This document shows positions 37,631 to 46,922 of a stretch of 64,000 nt of DNA, in pieces; the stretch's first letter is position 1, and each line of letters begins with the position of its first letter. The stretch covers positions 125,022-189,021 of the forward strand of contig NW_025932901.1 in assembly GCF_000764305.2 (NCBI RefSeq). Direction: 5' to 3'. The notes under the pieces are model-generated. The model saw nothing but the letters and a program-made list of their open reading frames with translations. It made no database searches and had not been told where the DNA came from. Source of the DNA: Hyalella azteca (taxonomy: Eukaryota > Arthropoda > Malacostraca > Amphipoda > Hyalellidae). The position numbers were made by a program, and so were the translations under genes.

Positions 37631-39542
37631 GTTAAAAATAATTTTGCCAACTCCGCATCCATCAAAGATGAAATACAGCAGATCACGAATCAAATTTCTG
37701 AGTCCATATTAGACGGCTACCTGCGAAATGCAGTCCTCGTCAAGCTCCACGAGCTAAGGAACCAACGCTATGCAGCATCTGCCTCGAGAATTACCAACAA
37801 ACTGAACAACTTGTATCGAGACAAAGTCTTACCACCACAAGAAACCTGCCCTTACGTGAACTTGACAGATGTAGAACTAACAGCCTCACCCACAAATCCA
37901 ACTGCTATCATTGGGAACCATGTCACTTCAAACCCAAATTCGACCCTCTCAAGAAATAAATGGAACGGGAAATTTTATACGATTCGCTACTGAATCTCGA
38001 AAGAAAGTCTATTATCGCCATAAACTCCAATCTCAAGCACCAACTAAAAGCAGAATCAACCAGGAACAGAGATTTCAAGCACAGTAAACTATTAACTAAA
38101 GTAATGTGAACTGCAGCCAAACAACTAAAGGACCACCCTGATGTAATCGTGCGTCGTGCTGATAAATCAAACACCTTCATAGTGATCAGCAAAACTGAGT
38201 ACAAGAACAAACTCGATGAAATTCTCAGTGACCGCACAAAGTTCACCCGAATCACCCGCGACCCAATAGCTGCGTTGAAAACCAGAATTAATAAACTGAT
38301 CGGGGCAGCTAACCATGGCAAGCCTCATCAAATTCTCCAGCCCATTATAGGAGAATATAAGCCTGGCTACATCTACGGTACAGTCAAGACTCATAAAACA
38401 GGAAACCCACTGCGGCCACTAATTTTTCAAGTCCACACCCCAGTGTATGGAATCGCTTAACAATTGAATAGGATGATAGTGCCTTACATGCAGTGTAAAT
38501 ACCAGATCAGTTCTACAGAGCCCTTTAGGTGTCACTCTTGCCAATTTTTACATGACCACAATGGAAAACAAGATCCTCGAATCCAATCCCCACATCAAAC
38601 TATCTATCAACTGCCGGTGCGTCGACGATTGCTTCATAGTCACTGACTCCGCTGCATCCCTCCTAATACTCAAGAACCTTTTCGAAACAAACTCTGTCTT
38701 GAAGTTTACTCACGAAATCGGAACGGGCAATAAAAGAAACTTCCTTGACGTCTCATCGAAGCCACTGATAACTTCAGAATACCAAAAGCCCACCAATAAC
38801 GGAATATACCTCAACGCGCGCAGCGAATGCCCCCAACGATATAAAGACAGCACCATCAACTCATCAAGGCATTAATCCACCGCACCTATAAAATATCACA
38901 TACTAATTGGCAGTCATTTCATGACAGCATCTTGAAACTAAAGCAAGCTTTCATCAACAACGGTTACTCTAATTCATTCTTTGACAATATTCTGGGCCAC
39001 TACCTCGCAACAATCACCCAAAAAACAGGAAACCCAACGAGCGATGCAAGAAACCCAGAGCATACAAAACTGACGAACGAATCCTCAAGCAGATGATTCG
39101 AAACAACGTGGAATGCACAAACGACAACCACCGATTACAGCTGATAATCTACTACAAAAGCCCTACCGTAACCAGTTTAATCACAAAGTACAACACAGTC
39201 CCGAAACTACCAGCCCTGAAACAAACAAATGTCATATACGAATACACGTGTAACCGCGGGGAGTGCGAGCCCCGCAACAATTCGTGTATTGGCATGACTA
39301 CTACAACCCAATCACGATGGCTCACAATGCATTTAGTTTCTGGAGGACAAAAAGCGCACGCTATGGACAACCACAACACCAAATTAACCCGTGAAGAACT
39401 GGTACAAAATACAAAAATCCTTCGCCACGAACCAGACTTCAACAGACTACAAATAATGGAAGCAATTCTAATTCAAGGGAAAAAGCCATACCTAAACAAC
39501 CAAACGACTGGATCCGAACGCACTCTGAAACTTCATAACTAG
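37631..39542 (+). pseudogene. Penelope-like RT + GIY-YIG endonuclease, broken
   Basis: Normal role: reverse transcriptase and endonuclease for PLE retrotransposition. No ATG opens the frame. N-terminal frame 37631-37990 (EIQQITNQISESILDGYLRN), a frameshift, then RADKSNTFIVISKTEY, IGEYKPGYIYGTVKTHK and GNPLRPLI (38149-38460), typical of PLE fingers. An in-frame TGA is at 38107-38109 and another stop follows PVYGIA. After STEPF the sequence jumps to GVTLANFYMTTMENKI, so about 100 residues with RT motif A are deleted; the active-site motif reads CRCVDDCF, not the usual YVDD. The C-terminal frame 39093-39542 gives NVIYEYTCNRGEC, SCIGMTTTTQSRW and RLQIMEAIL: a GIY-YIG domain with the YIG tyrosine changed to Cys. 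Non-functional. Confidence 0.85.
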
Positions 39543-39658
39543 AACAAGTGTACAACGGACTGTATAAGAACCTTACTCGTAGCTTCGTTCACTACTTCAA
39601 TTAGCCTCCTCTCTGCAGCCAACCCGCAAGCAACTCGTATACTCAGCTGCTCGACCTC

Positions 39659-39700
39659 GTTGCCTGAAGATGCTCAGTGATGAGCGAAACGCGTCGCAGG
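39659..39700 (+). ncRNA. Hammerhead-ribozyme-like motif of the Penelope-like element
   Basis: Seen: CTGAAGA (39664-39670) fits the CUGANGA core; T39671; stem II GCTCA/TGAGC (39672-39676 with 39681-39685) with loop GTGA; GAAA at 39686-39689; a very short stem III AC/GT around GC; C39695 as the would-be cleavage base; and stem I, TTGC before the core pairing with GCAG (39696-39699, one wobble). Known: PLEs carry minimal type I hammerheads. Odd: one extra T between the core and stem II, and a stem III loop of only two bases, so self-cleavage is uncertain and may need a dimer. Confidence 0.5.
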
Positions 39701-40066
39701 ATATATCTAACCTTCCATTTGGACAAATGTTAAGACACATTGACCCTGTTACTGTACCTCTTATCAGAAAGCATGAGAGATTAAACTCAAAAGAAGTCCT
39801 CGATAAAACTGGCATTACCAAGCATGTTTCTATATTTGTTTGTACGTCTATAGCCAGGCAAGGCTATAGCCGTTTTTGCTAATTTGGGTTTGACGATTTC
39901 GAAGTTATAAATAGTTTCACTAAATCAACTCCAATGTCGTGGCTATCCATCCGTCCTTTTTTAGTATTAACAGAAAATTTATTTATATATTTCAAGAGTT
40001 TCAGCAGTTTATAACTGATAAAACAGATTAAAGTACACAGATGCAACAAATAATATTCTTGGACGC

Positions 40067-43050
40067 TGTAGCGGGCCAGCCTTGGCCTCGCTATTAATTT
40101 TCTTCAGCCGCCGCACGTCTCTAAAAAAGACTGAAGAGAAAAATTTTCGTAGGTAGTTTTCTCGGGAAGCGGCGGATTGATAGTAGGCAGTCTACTTTTG
40201 CCTGAGCTACCGCACGTGTAATGACTGTAAATATTTGTATTTAATGTCCATATAATGTCTGTAATCGTAAACCTATATGCATTTAGTGATAGTCCTATGG
40301 CATGGATGCGGGTTATCCATGAAATTTAAGTAAACCTTATGGCCTTTGAAGGTTTTCTGGTACATTTTGAATCATCCGCTGCACGTTAGGGCCCGCTTGC
40401 AGGGACCCAGTAACTTTGTATGCAGCGTAGTTCTCCCGCTACAACGCCAGGAATACGCCATTTATAATTCCACATTCATACAACTGTACAAAAATCTGGT
40501 GGAAATTAATTTTAAATTTATTAGTCATAATAATCCGCTTTTCTGGCCGGTTTCAAGGCGAAGCTGAAGAATCTTTCTATCAAGAATATTCAGATTTCAA
40601 ACATCACTTTAACCGTTCGCTGCTCCCGCTCTACCGCTGGTTGGCATACCGCCGCTGGTTTGGCATCTCAATAGGCATACCAGCAGCAGCTTAACTCGGC
40701 CGCGGTCCTGCTCTCCTCTTGGTCCGACGTTGTGGTGACACGACGAGAGCGTGGTTCCTGTGCCTGGGGGCTCCGACGTTTCTCCTGCTCGGCAGCGGTG
40801 AGTGAGTACTCTACCTGGACCTCTACCATCGCAGTGACTTCACTTCTAGTCCCGGAAAACTTCCGAATAAGCGATGGGTGTATCTTAGCTAGCTAGCATA
40901 GAGCAGCAATCTCGTCTTTATAAGCAAATCGTTGCAAGCTTGAAGTAGATTCTCCCCTCTGCCAAGGCATTAAGGTGACTCCTGCTGTACATCAGCCTAA
41001 ATGCTGAAGACTAAATGTAGCAAATTTAGTTTCCTAGGCTCCGACCATAGTTCACTGGTAGGAGAAATCTTGGCTTCTGGAACCCTGTTTATATTCTGTG
41101 AGTGTTAGAAGCCAATTTAGAGGGATCTGATATGATGCCGTTTCTTAAAATTGTACCCTATTTATAAGGTATCGTTCCGTTCCCTCCTCTACCAAATTTC
41201 TTATATTGAGTAGTCATCGAGAGCGTCGTGATACCTGCGTTTTCATCAAATTGCGTGACTATGAAGTTTTGACAGACGAGAGGAGTCACCAACATTAAGT
41301 CGCACGGTTCCTCGATGTGACTTAGTTGCATCGACATACAAGTAAGCGCTTAATGTTAGACCTTGCAACGAGCGGCTGACTGTTAAAGCCTGGGCTGGTA
41401 AGGTGGCTGGTAACAAAGTCGCTGTTAGCTTCCGGCTCGCTCTGTCCGAGGGGTGCAGAATTTTTTCAGGCATTGGCAGACGATGCTAGCTCATATTACA
41501 GCCAGCCATTATTACTTCGTCGCGTATATACGTATTATTCGTCATGCAAAAACGTATTATTTATCGTGCATATACTTACAGTATATGCCGCAGTGGAGAG
41601 CTTAGTTATTCTACCCATTGACGACAAAAGCCGTGACTTAGAAGAAATCTATCGTAGAAGTCGCTGGAGTTGGGGGGGAAAACTGTCTGGCGACCATCTT
41701 CTTTTTTTCGCCGTAAATTTATCTGATTTTAGGAATCTTACTGGTTCTCGTTTAGTTCTTACTGCCTTGATTTGTTGTCTTAAAACGAATCGGAGTGACT
41801 CTTGAATCACTTAGCCACAACGCTCGGTAGTCACTGTAAGAGGCTGCTTTTCTGTCGCACCTCTTCAGTAGTGCTAGTGGTGGTGGTAGTAGTAGCATTA
41901 GTATTGTATACGAAGGTAGTAGTGGTATAGCGCGTGCCGGCAACTCGCGCTGCAGCCCACAGCAGTTGCATCGCATCTACGGCGTCTAAATGAAAATGCT
42001 TGAATAGATCCAATCAAGCTCATCGGGGGTCACTGTTGGAGGGAATCTCATTCCATTCATGCGCGGTACTTGATGACGAGGCATTTGGCTACCAAATTGA
42101 TTTTCGTTGGCATCCCCGCGACGGGCACCAATGCTCAACGGGGCTGAGAATTGCGTCATCGTATATCTCTTGTGCGGATGGCCGCTGGCTGGCCCAGCCT
42201 ACATTGACCGTCCCAGCCGTCGCGACCTAAGCAGCGACGGCTCCCTGTCACTTCATTCCCTTTTAATATCGAGCAGGACTGTATTGATCAACAAGGTGCT
42301 AAAAACCACGCTGCTCTGAACCCAATTACCGCAGCGATGCTGTTGGCACCCGCTCCTAGTTCTTAAGGGCCCCATACACCATAGTCAGACTGGAGTCTAC
42401 ATCGGCAAACCTCAAAACCCCCAAATATGGCGCCGAACGAGCCAAGGTAGGCAAAATAAAGGGGAGCTGAGCCACGGCTTCCCCTGTTTGCTGTGGGGCT
42501 CGACTGTCGGCTGTCTGCTCGCCGGTGACACGCTGGTGCTGAAATCTCATTCGCTATTCTCATGGTGCTACGCTGCTGGTGCTGAAATCGCATTCGCTGA
42601 AATTTCATTAGACACGCCGGTGACACGCTGGTGCCTCCGGCTACAGCCCCGGAGGCGTCAGAGGTGAGGCTTTATTCTTCGCCAGAACCTGCTTACCTCG
42701 CTCTAAGCCAATTTCTCAAAACTGGATGATCCTTTGGGACTGGACCGTTTATCAATTGTGAATTCCACCGATTTTTTTTTTTGTTAAACACTGATATTAA
42801 TACGCCAAGTACTTGATTCAACCAATTATCAAGTTAAGGTTTGTTTACCTGCAGGTGTGATGTTCAGGGCCAGCCATGGATGACCAAGTCAGCCGTGAAT
42901 CCATCCTTCGAACTGAAATGAAGCCTGTTCAGTTTCTAGTTGGAAATCCTTTCTTATTTACCTAAATCGTTGAATCAGTCGCGGTAACTTACTTTGGGGG
43001 GGGAGGGGGGTGCGGAAATTCAGTCATCTTCTATTACTATTAGACTTTAA
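40067..43050. other. No firm gene; GC-richer patches
   Basis: A GC-rich patch at 40620-40800 ends in GGCAGCG|GTGAGTGAGT, a strong donor-like site, and could be a 5'UTR exon. A 110-codon plus frame at 41473-41805 and minus frames near 42360-42620 have no recognised domains. Dispersed CGCTGGTGCTGAAATC repeats occur at 42.53-42.63 kb. Confidence 0.3.
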
Positions 43051-43145
43051 ATACATTATTCAATATTTTTGTATAATAACGTCTACAAAATCATATAGAG
43101 AGAAAATGGGTTAGGTGAAATGGGCGGGTCTGGTGGGGCACTCAC

Positions 43146-43632
43146 TTCTGGCGTAGAGTAACATTTGCAAACTCGTCAGGATGCTTCCTTCTCACATGAT
43201 GCGTGACAGTCTCCATAGTGATTTCTCATTGCAGAATGAGCACGATTAGGGCGTGAACCTGACGTGGCAGCTTTCTTCGTGAATTTTCAGCTTAGATGGT
43301 GCGTTGGTTTCGTAAGTGCAGCCTTCATATCAACATGTCAGAAGTTTCTTCTCTGGATTCTGACTCTTCTTGCCGCGTCCTTCTGCCTTCTGGCCTCTGG
43401 CCCAAGTAACTCTGCATCAGTGGGGGGACCTCCTGTGATGGAGTGCCTCCTGCCTCCACACAGTAACGGAGGGGAGGTTGTCTTCTCTGTTTGGAGCGAA
43501 AATACTATCAGGGAGCCTCCTGGCTTAAGTCGCGCCGGAGGAGTCCAGCCGACATGACGACGCCAGGTCCAGCTGGTTCATCTCCTCTAATACAGAAGCT
43601 GGCAAAGAAAGTAGTCTCGCAGTTTTTATCAC
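43146..43632 (-). pseudogene. Extra copy of the kinesin-array zinc-finger exon (broken)
   Basis: Homologous along its length to the exon at 43915-44415, including its acceptor (TTATTTCATAG) and its donor (CCAGAA|GTGAGT). Readable parts: LPASVLEEMNQLDLAS near the start, GQKAEGRGKKSQNPEKKLL, YEGCTYETNAPSKLKIHEE and, after a frameshift, HHVRRKHPDEF. Two nonsense changes hit the zinc-finger part (TGA after LLTC, TAA before SCSFCNEKS) and a third stop lies upstream. The two fingers are therefore destroyed, although both splice sites survive. It is a tandem duplicate about 0.8 kb from its sister. Confidence 0.7.
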
Positions 43633-43914
43633 CTATGAAATAAGAATAATAACAATCAAAGCTGAAAGTCATTTAAAGCATAGAACCTGAGTTACGAGGC
43701 CGACACCATAACGCCTTAACCGAAACAGACAGAAACAGGGTAAGTGTGCACGGACAGAGATAGGGGTTAGTTGTGCTTAACTACACTTACTAATAGCTGC
43801 TCTCAACTGAATGAGATTCAGTTGAGAAAAAATTTACATATGTAAAACCTCTATAAAATCATATAGGTAAAAAATGTGTTAGAAAGAAATGGATGGGTCA
43901 TTCTGATCACTCAC

Positions 43915-44415
43915 TTCTGGCTTCAGGTAATTTCTTCAACTCTTCAGGATGTATTCGCCTCATGTGACGCTTGATGGAGGATTCATACAAAGATTTTTCG
44001 TTACAAAATAAGCACTGGTAAAACGTGGTCTTAACGTGGATGCCTTCTTCATGAATTTTTAATTTAGATGGGGCGCTGGTTACAAATGTGCATCCTTCAT
44101 ATCGACATTTGAAAATTTTTTTCTCTTTATATTATTTTTATTGTTTCATCCGTCTGCCTTCTGGCCTCCGGCCCCGATAAGTGACATGTCATCAGTGGGA
44201 GGGGACCTTCTGTGAAGGAACGTCTTCTGTCTAACGGAGGTAAAGTAGCCTGTTTTGTTTGTAGCAAAAATGCTATTTAATGAGCCTCGTCTCGTCTTAA
44301 TAAGTCGCGCTGGAGGTGGGGTGGGTCTAGCCGACATGATGGACGCTATGTCCAGCCGGTTCATTTCCTCTATTCCAGGAGCTGGCCATGAACATATTCT
44401 GGACTTTTTTGATAC
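43915..44415 (-). pseudogene. Zinc-finger-bearing exon of the kinesin array, copy B
   Basis: Acceptor TTATTTCATCATAG with a long pyrimidine tract and donor CCAGAA|GTGAGT delimit 501 bases. In phase 0, as needed after the coiled-coil exon, it reads VSKKSRICSWPAPGIEEMNR, then ARPTPPPARL, to GGQKADG and a TGA. Shifted by one base, the rest reads KCRYEGCTFVTSAPSKLKIH and QCLFCNEKSLYESSIKRHMR-RIH, i.e. two C2H2-type fingers (the second C-x2-C-x12-H-x4-H). Comparison with the copy at 43.15 kb suggests one deleted base plus the nonsense codon. The finger part itself has no stop; use of a different acceptor (AAGAG) could in theory keep it. Link to the kinesin rests on phase and spacing. Confidence 0.6.
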
Positions 44416-44680
44416 CTATGATGAAATAACGAATAAAAACAATCAAAGATGAAGGACATTTACAGCAGAGAATTACAGCAGTCGCGAGCCCGACAAGATA
44501 AGCGCTTTAACTGTACTGTATGGCACCAGATTCAGCTCAGAGTTTGTGCGTCGTATCTAAATACAAAATAATAATGAAAATAGGAACAAACATGCTGCCA
44601 GGATTGAAAGAACGAATTTATGCGTAATTTAAGCATTATAACTCATCAATTGATATAGATATAGTTACGGGCAGGCTGAC

Positions 44681-44798
44681 CTTTATCTGCCCTGTAGCGC
44701 TACAGAAAACGGACGTGACCAGCTTCTCGTTTACTTTGCGCAATCTTGCCTGCAAATCCTGGTTGATTTGCTCTGCAGCATCCAGTTTTTTCCTCAAT
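44681..44798 (-). CDS. Kinesin-like gene, coiled-coil exon (copy 1)
   Basis: Acceptor ATTCCTGCAG and donor AAAG|GTCAGC bound 118 bases. Read with one base completing a split codon it gives LRKKLDAAEQINQDLQARLR and KVNEKLVTSVF, a heptad-rich coiled coil as expected after a kinesin neck, ending in phase 0, which fits the next exon. To join the neck exon in frame, that exon must end at its second donor (45340), giving the junction HSDKVLQVK-LRKKL. The frame is open throughout. Confidence 0.65.
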
Positions 44799-45339
44799 CT
44801 GCAGGAATAGTGAACGATTCAATGTTAAACTTCCCATCACAGGAAATGAACTAAAGTAAAAACTCGGAGAGTACTGCAAGTAAGACGGATAGTGTTGAAC
44901 GTCAACGCGCGTTAATTATGAGTGAATAATATATAATTTCCTACAATGTAAACATCGCTTGGTAAAGAAAATAAAAGAATGCTAGAAAACTGATTTTCCA
45001 GTATTTCAGTTTACCAAGATCGTCTGTAATGGCAACACAAGAACACGTTTAGGCTCCGCTTCCATTTATGATTCAACTTGCCAATGATGATGTTAAGGAA
45101 ACTTCAAATAAAGCTAGATCAATGGCCCCCAGGGTCTGAAAGACCTATAGATTAACAAATCCCAGATCTCTGCCACGTATTGTCTGAGTTCTCGAGCATA
45201 AATCTAGGGTGCTCGCACGAGTACTCTGGAGGCCGTCTCCCACGTGCGCGCGACCATCCATGCGAACAACGTTTCAACATCCAAATTTCAGCACCCTTCC
45301 TGCGGGGTGAAGATATTAACGAGGCCAGAGTGTCGGCAC

Positions 45340-45501
45340 TTCACCTGCAAGACTTTGTCGGAGTGGCGCTCGCGCTCGAGCGCGAGCTCCTGCTTCAGCT
45401 TCTGGTTTTCGTTGGTGTACTTCGTCAGTCCCACGTCACTCCTCATGGGCGCGTGCTGCGGCATACTCCTGGGCTTTATTTTTATCGCGCGAGAGGCAAA
45501 C
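45340..45501 (-). CDS. Kinesin-like gene, neck and coiled-coil exon (copy 1)
   Basis: Acceptor CGCGTGGCAG at 45502 on. Following the motor exon in phase it reads GFASRAIKIKPRS (end of the motor and neck-linker region), then DVGLTKYTNENQKLKQELAL and ERERHSDKVLQ, strongly charged coiled coil. Two donors are possible: CAG|GTGAAG at 45345 and GAA|GTGCCG at 45340; only the latter keeps frame with the exon at 44.7 kb. The matching exon of copy 2 has lost both donors and an internal segment. Confidence 0.72.
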
Positions 45502-45643
45502 CTGCCACGCGCATAGGAAATGGCATAACAAATTCATTTATTGGAAAATTTATGGGTTTATTTTCAATGACAGGCACATAATAGTCAGCCTGAACAGCAG
45601 GAAAAAGTAGGAATTAAATTTGAAACTATTAAGAGATGATTAC

Positions 45644-45772
45644 CCGAGCGCTTTCTGTGTATGCTCAACAGAAGCAGGGCTGGCAGTACAAATTATGGAA
45701 GTCCTTCCGTCGCCCTTCAGAGAATGCTGAAGGATGTGCGTAAGTTTGGTGTCTCGGAAGTTGATATAGGAT
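45644..45772 (-). CDS. Kinesin motor exon, C-terminal part of motor (copy 1)
   Basis: 129 bases between GTTACCAG acceptor and CTCGG|GTAATC donor. Reads [20 protein letters not shown], then [14 protein letters not shown] and VEHTQKALG. This is the highly conserved motor segment normally written FRDSKLTRILQ..LGGN..T.IICT.SPA. The closest remembered relatives are kinesin-7 (CENP-E) motors. An identically sized exon occurs in copy 2 at 48070-48198. The donor is weak but shared by both copies. Confidence 0.82.
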
Positions 45773-45899
45773 CTGGTAACGTACGAAATGAAGCTATTAG
45801 ATGCATCCATCGTCTGAAGTTTAAATCAAAAGCATCACTTGCAACTGATGAGCTTGTCCAATACCATTGTGAAATAATATTGCTGCAGCGATGACTTAC

Positions 45900-46078
45900 T
45901 TTCCATCACTGAGCTGTGAGATGACGTGGCTCAGACTTAAGAGGCTCTTGTTAATGGATCCGCCCTCATTGGGGCAGGCGCCAGTGGTACCAGCTTCTGT
46001 GGGGTCTTCGAACCCTGCCAAGTCCACTAGATTTAGGTACGAAAGATGGCTGCTGCCCCAATCTTCCGCCTTCTGCGA
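45900..46078 (-). CDS. Kinesin motor exon, switch II region (copy 1)
   Basis: 179 bases from a GTGTAG acceptor to GGAAA|GTAAGT. Reads HLSYLNLVDLAGFEDPTEAG and then EGGSINKSLLSLSHVISQL-SDGK. This is the switch II (DLAGSE) and following helix of a kinesin motor. Odd: the invariant Ser of DLAGSE is Phe here, which should harm ATPase coupling, and ACPNEGG replaces the usual RLKEGC-type sequence. The N-terminal half of the motor, with the P-loop, is absent; upstream is BEL/Pao retroelement DNA. So copy 1 is a truncated, probably dead duplicate although its exons A-D read through. Confidence 0.82.
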
Positions 46079-46107
46079 CTACACTATCTGCACATACAGC
46101 ACGAATA

Positions 46108-46600
46108 CAGCGGAGTTTCTCTTGCTCCTACCCTCCAAATGTCATTTTACAAATTTGTTGATTTCATCATACCATTTCCGATGTTTTTATACTGGAGTAC
46201 ACCATGTTTTGAGCTCTATTAGAGTAAAGTATTGGATACCAAGTGATAGACTGAGTGTAAAGAGCGTCCGTAGAACATGTGTTATTTGTAAGAGTTACCA
46301 TGCTCGAACCATCAAGCGACCTGTTGTCACCCCTTGTCCTCATTACCGCGTCCTTGAGGCTAATCCTTTCAGCACGGTTGGGGTTGATTATAAATGAGCT
46401 ATGTACGTTAAAGATATAGGACACGTCTATGGTGCATGTCTGTCTCTTCACCTGCATGATGACACATGCGATACATTTGGAACTTGCAGAGAATGCATCC
46501 GCTGAAGCATTCTTGTTTGCGTTTCGTAGATTTACGGGTAGCTGGTTCATGTTCATATCTAATTTTATTTGAAAATGCACCAATTTTGGTTAATTCTGTC
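46108..46600 (+). pseudogene. BEL/Pao-type retrotransposon integrase fragment
   Basis: Plus-strand frame reading LLLPSKCHFTNLLI, YTGVHHVLSSIRVKYWIPSD and CVICKSYHARTIKR: the zinc-binding (H-H-C-C) domain that precedes the integrase core. Then NPFSTVGVDYK runs into a stop; after a frameshift VHVCLFTCMMTHAIHLELAE and NASAEAFLFAFRRFTG show the catalytic core as in BEL/Pao integrases. Stops and shifts mean no function. It abuts the kinesin switch II exon (opposite strand) and may mark the break that removed the motor N-terminus. Confidence 0.75.
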
Positions 46601-46740
46601 ACCACTTAGCGCGAAATTTGTAACAGTGAGTTACTTACGGATACAATGGAAATTTTTCCCGTAGAGCCGCCTCATTTTGGCGGCGTGTAGGAACGCCTCA
46701 TTGGAGTAACAAAATTTGGAGTAGTCCTCATTGGAGTAAC

Positions 46741-46922
46741 GCCTCAGCCTCGATCTCAACAAATCAACCTCAACCTGAACTTCAACGTCAAACTGAAGCT
46801 CAGCCTGAACTTCAACTGTACTTCAACCTCAACTGAACTTCAACCTCAACTGAACTTCAACCTCAACTGAACTTCAACCTCAACTGAACTTCAACCTCAA
46901 CCTCAACTGAACTTCAACCTGA
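46741..46922. repeat. Short tandem repeat, CCTCAACTGAACTTCAA type
   Basis: About ten imperfect 17-bp and shorter units of CTGAACTTCAACCTCAA. It sits exactly where copy 2 of the kinesin array should have the 44.7 kb-type exon, which is missing. Confidence 0.85.

Larger units (their letters stand above)
37154..40066 (+). mobile_element. Penelope-like retroelement, full extent (decayed)
   Basis: Limits are set by comparison with the deletion copy at 56.0 kb: the 5' part (37154-37590) and the 3' part (about 39850-40066) both match that copy, then similarity stops at each side. Between them lie the RT/GIY-YIG coding remnant and a 3' untranslated part with a hammerhead-like motif. No LTRs of the classical kind are visible. 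No target-site duplication could be fixed. Confidence 0.75.

Noticed and set aside
42780..43020. Poly-T and poly-G runs near 42.77 and 43.0 kb as element ends
   Set aside because: No matching terminal structure or target-site duplication was found.
45661..45894. 77-codon plus-strand frame
   Set aside because: Shadow of the minus-strand kinesin motor exon, which has clear family motifs and splice sites.
45891..46110. Plus-strand N-terminal part of the 168-codon frame before the integrase
   Set aside because: This part overlaps the minus-strand kinesin switch II exon; only the portion from about 46108 shows integrase features.
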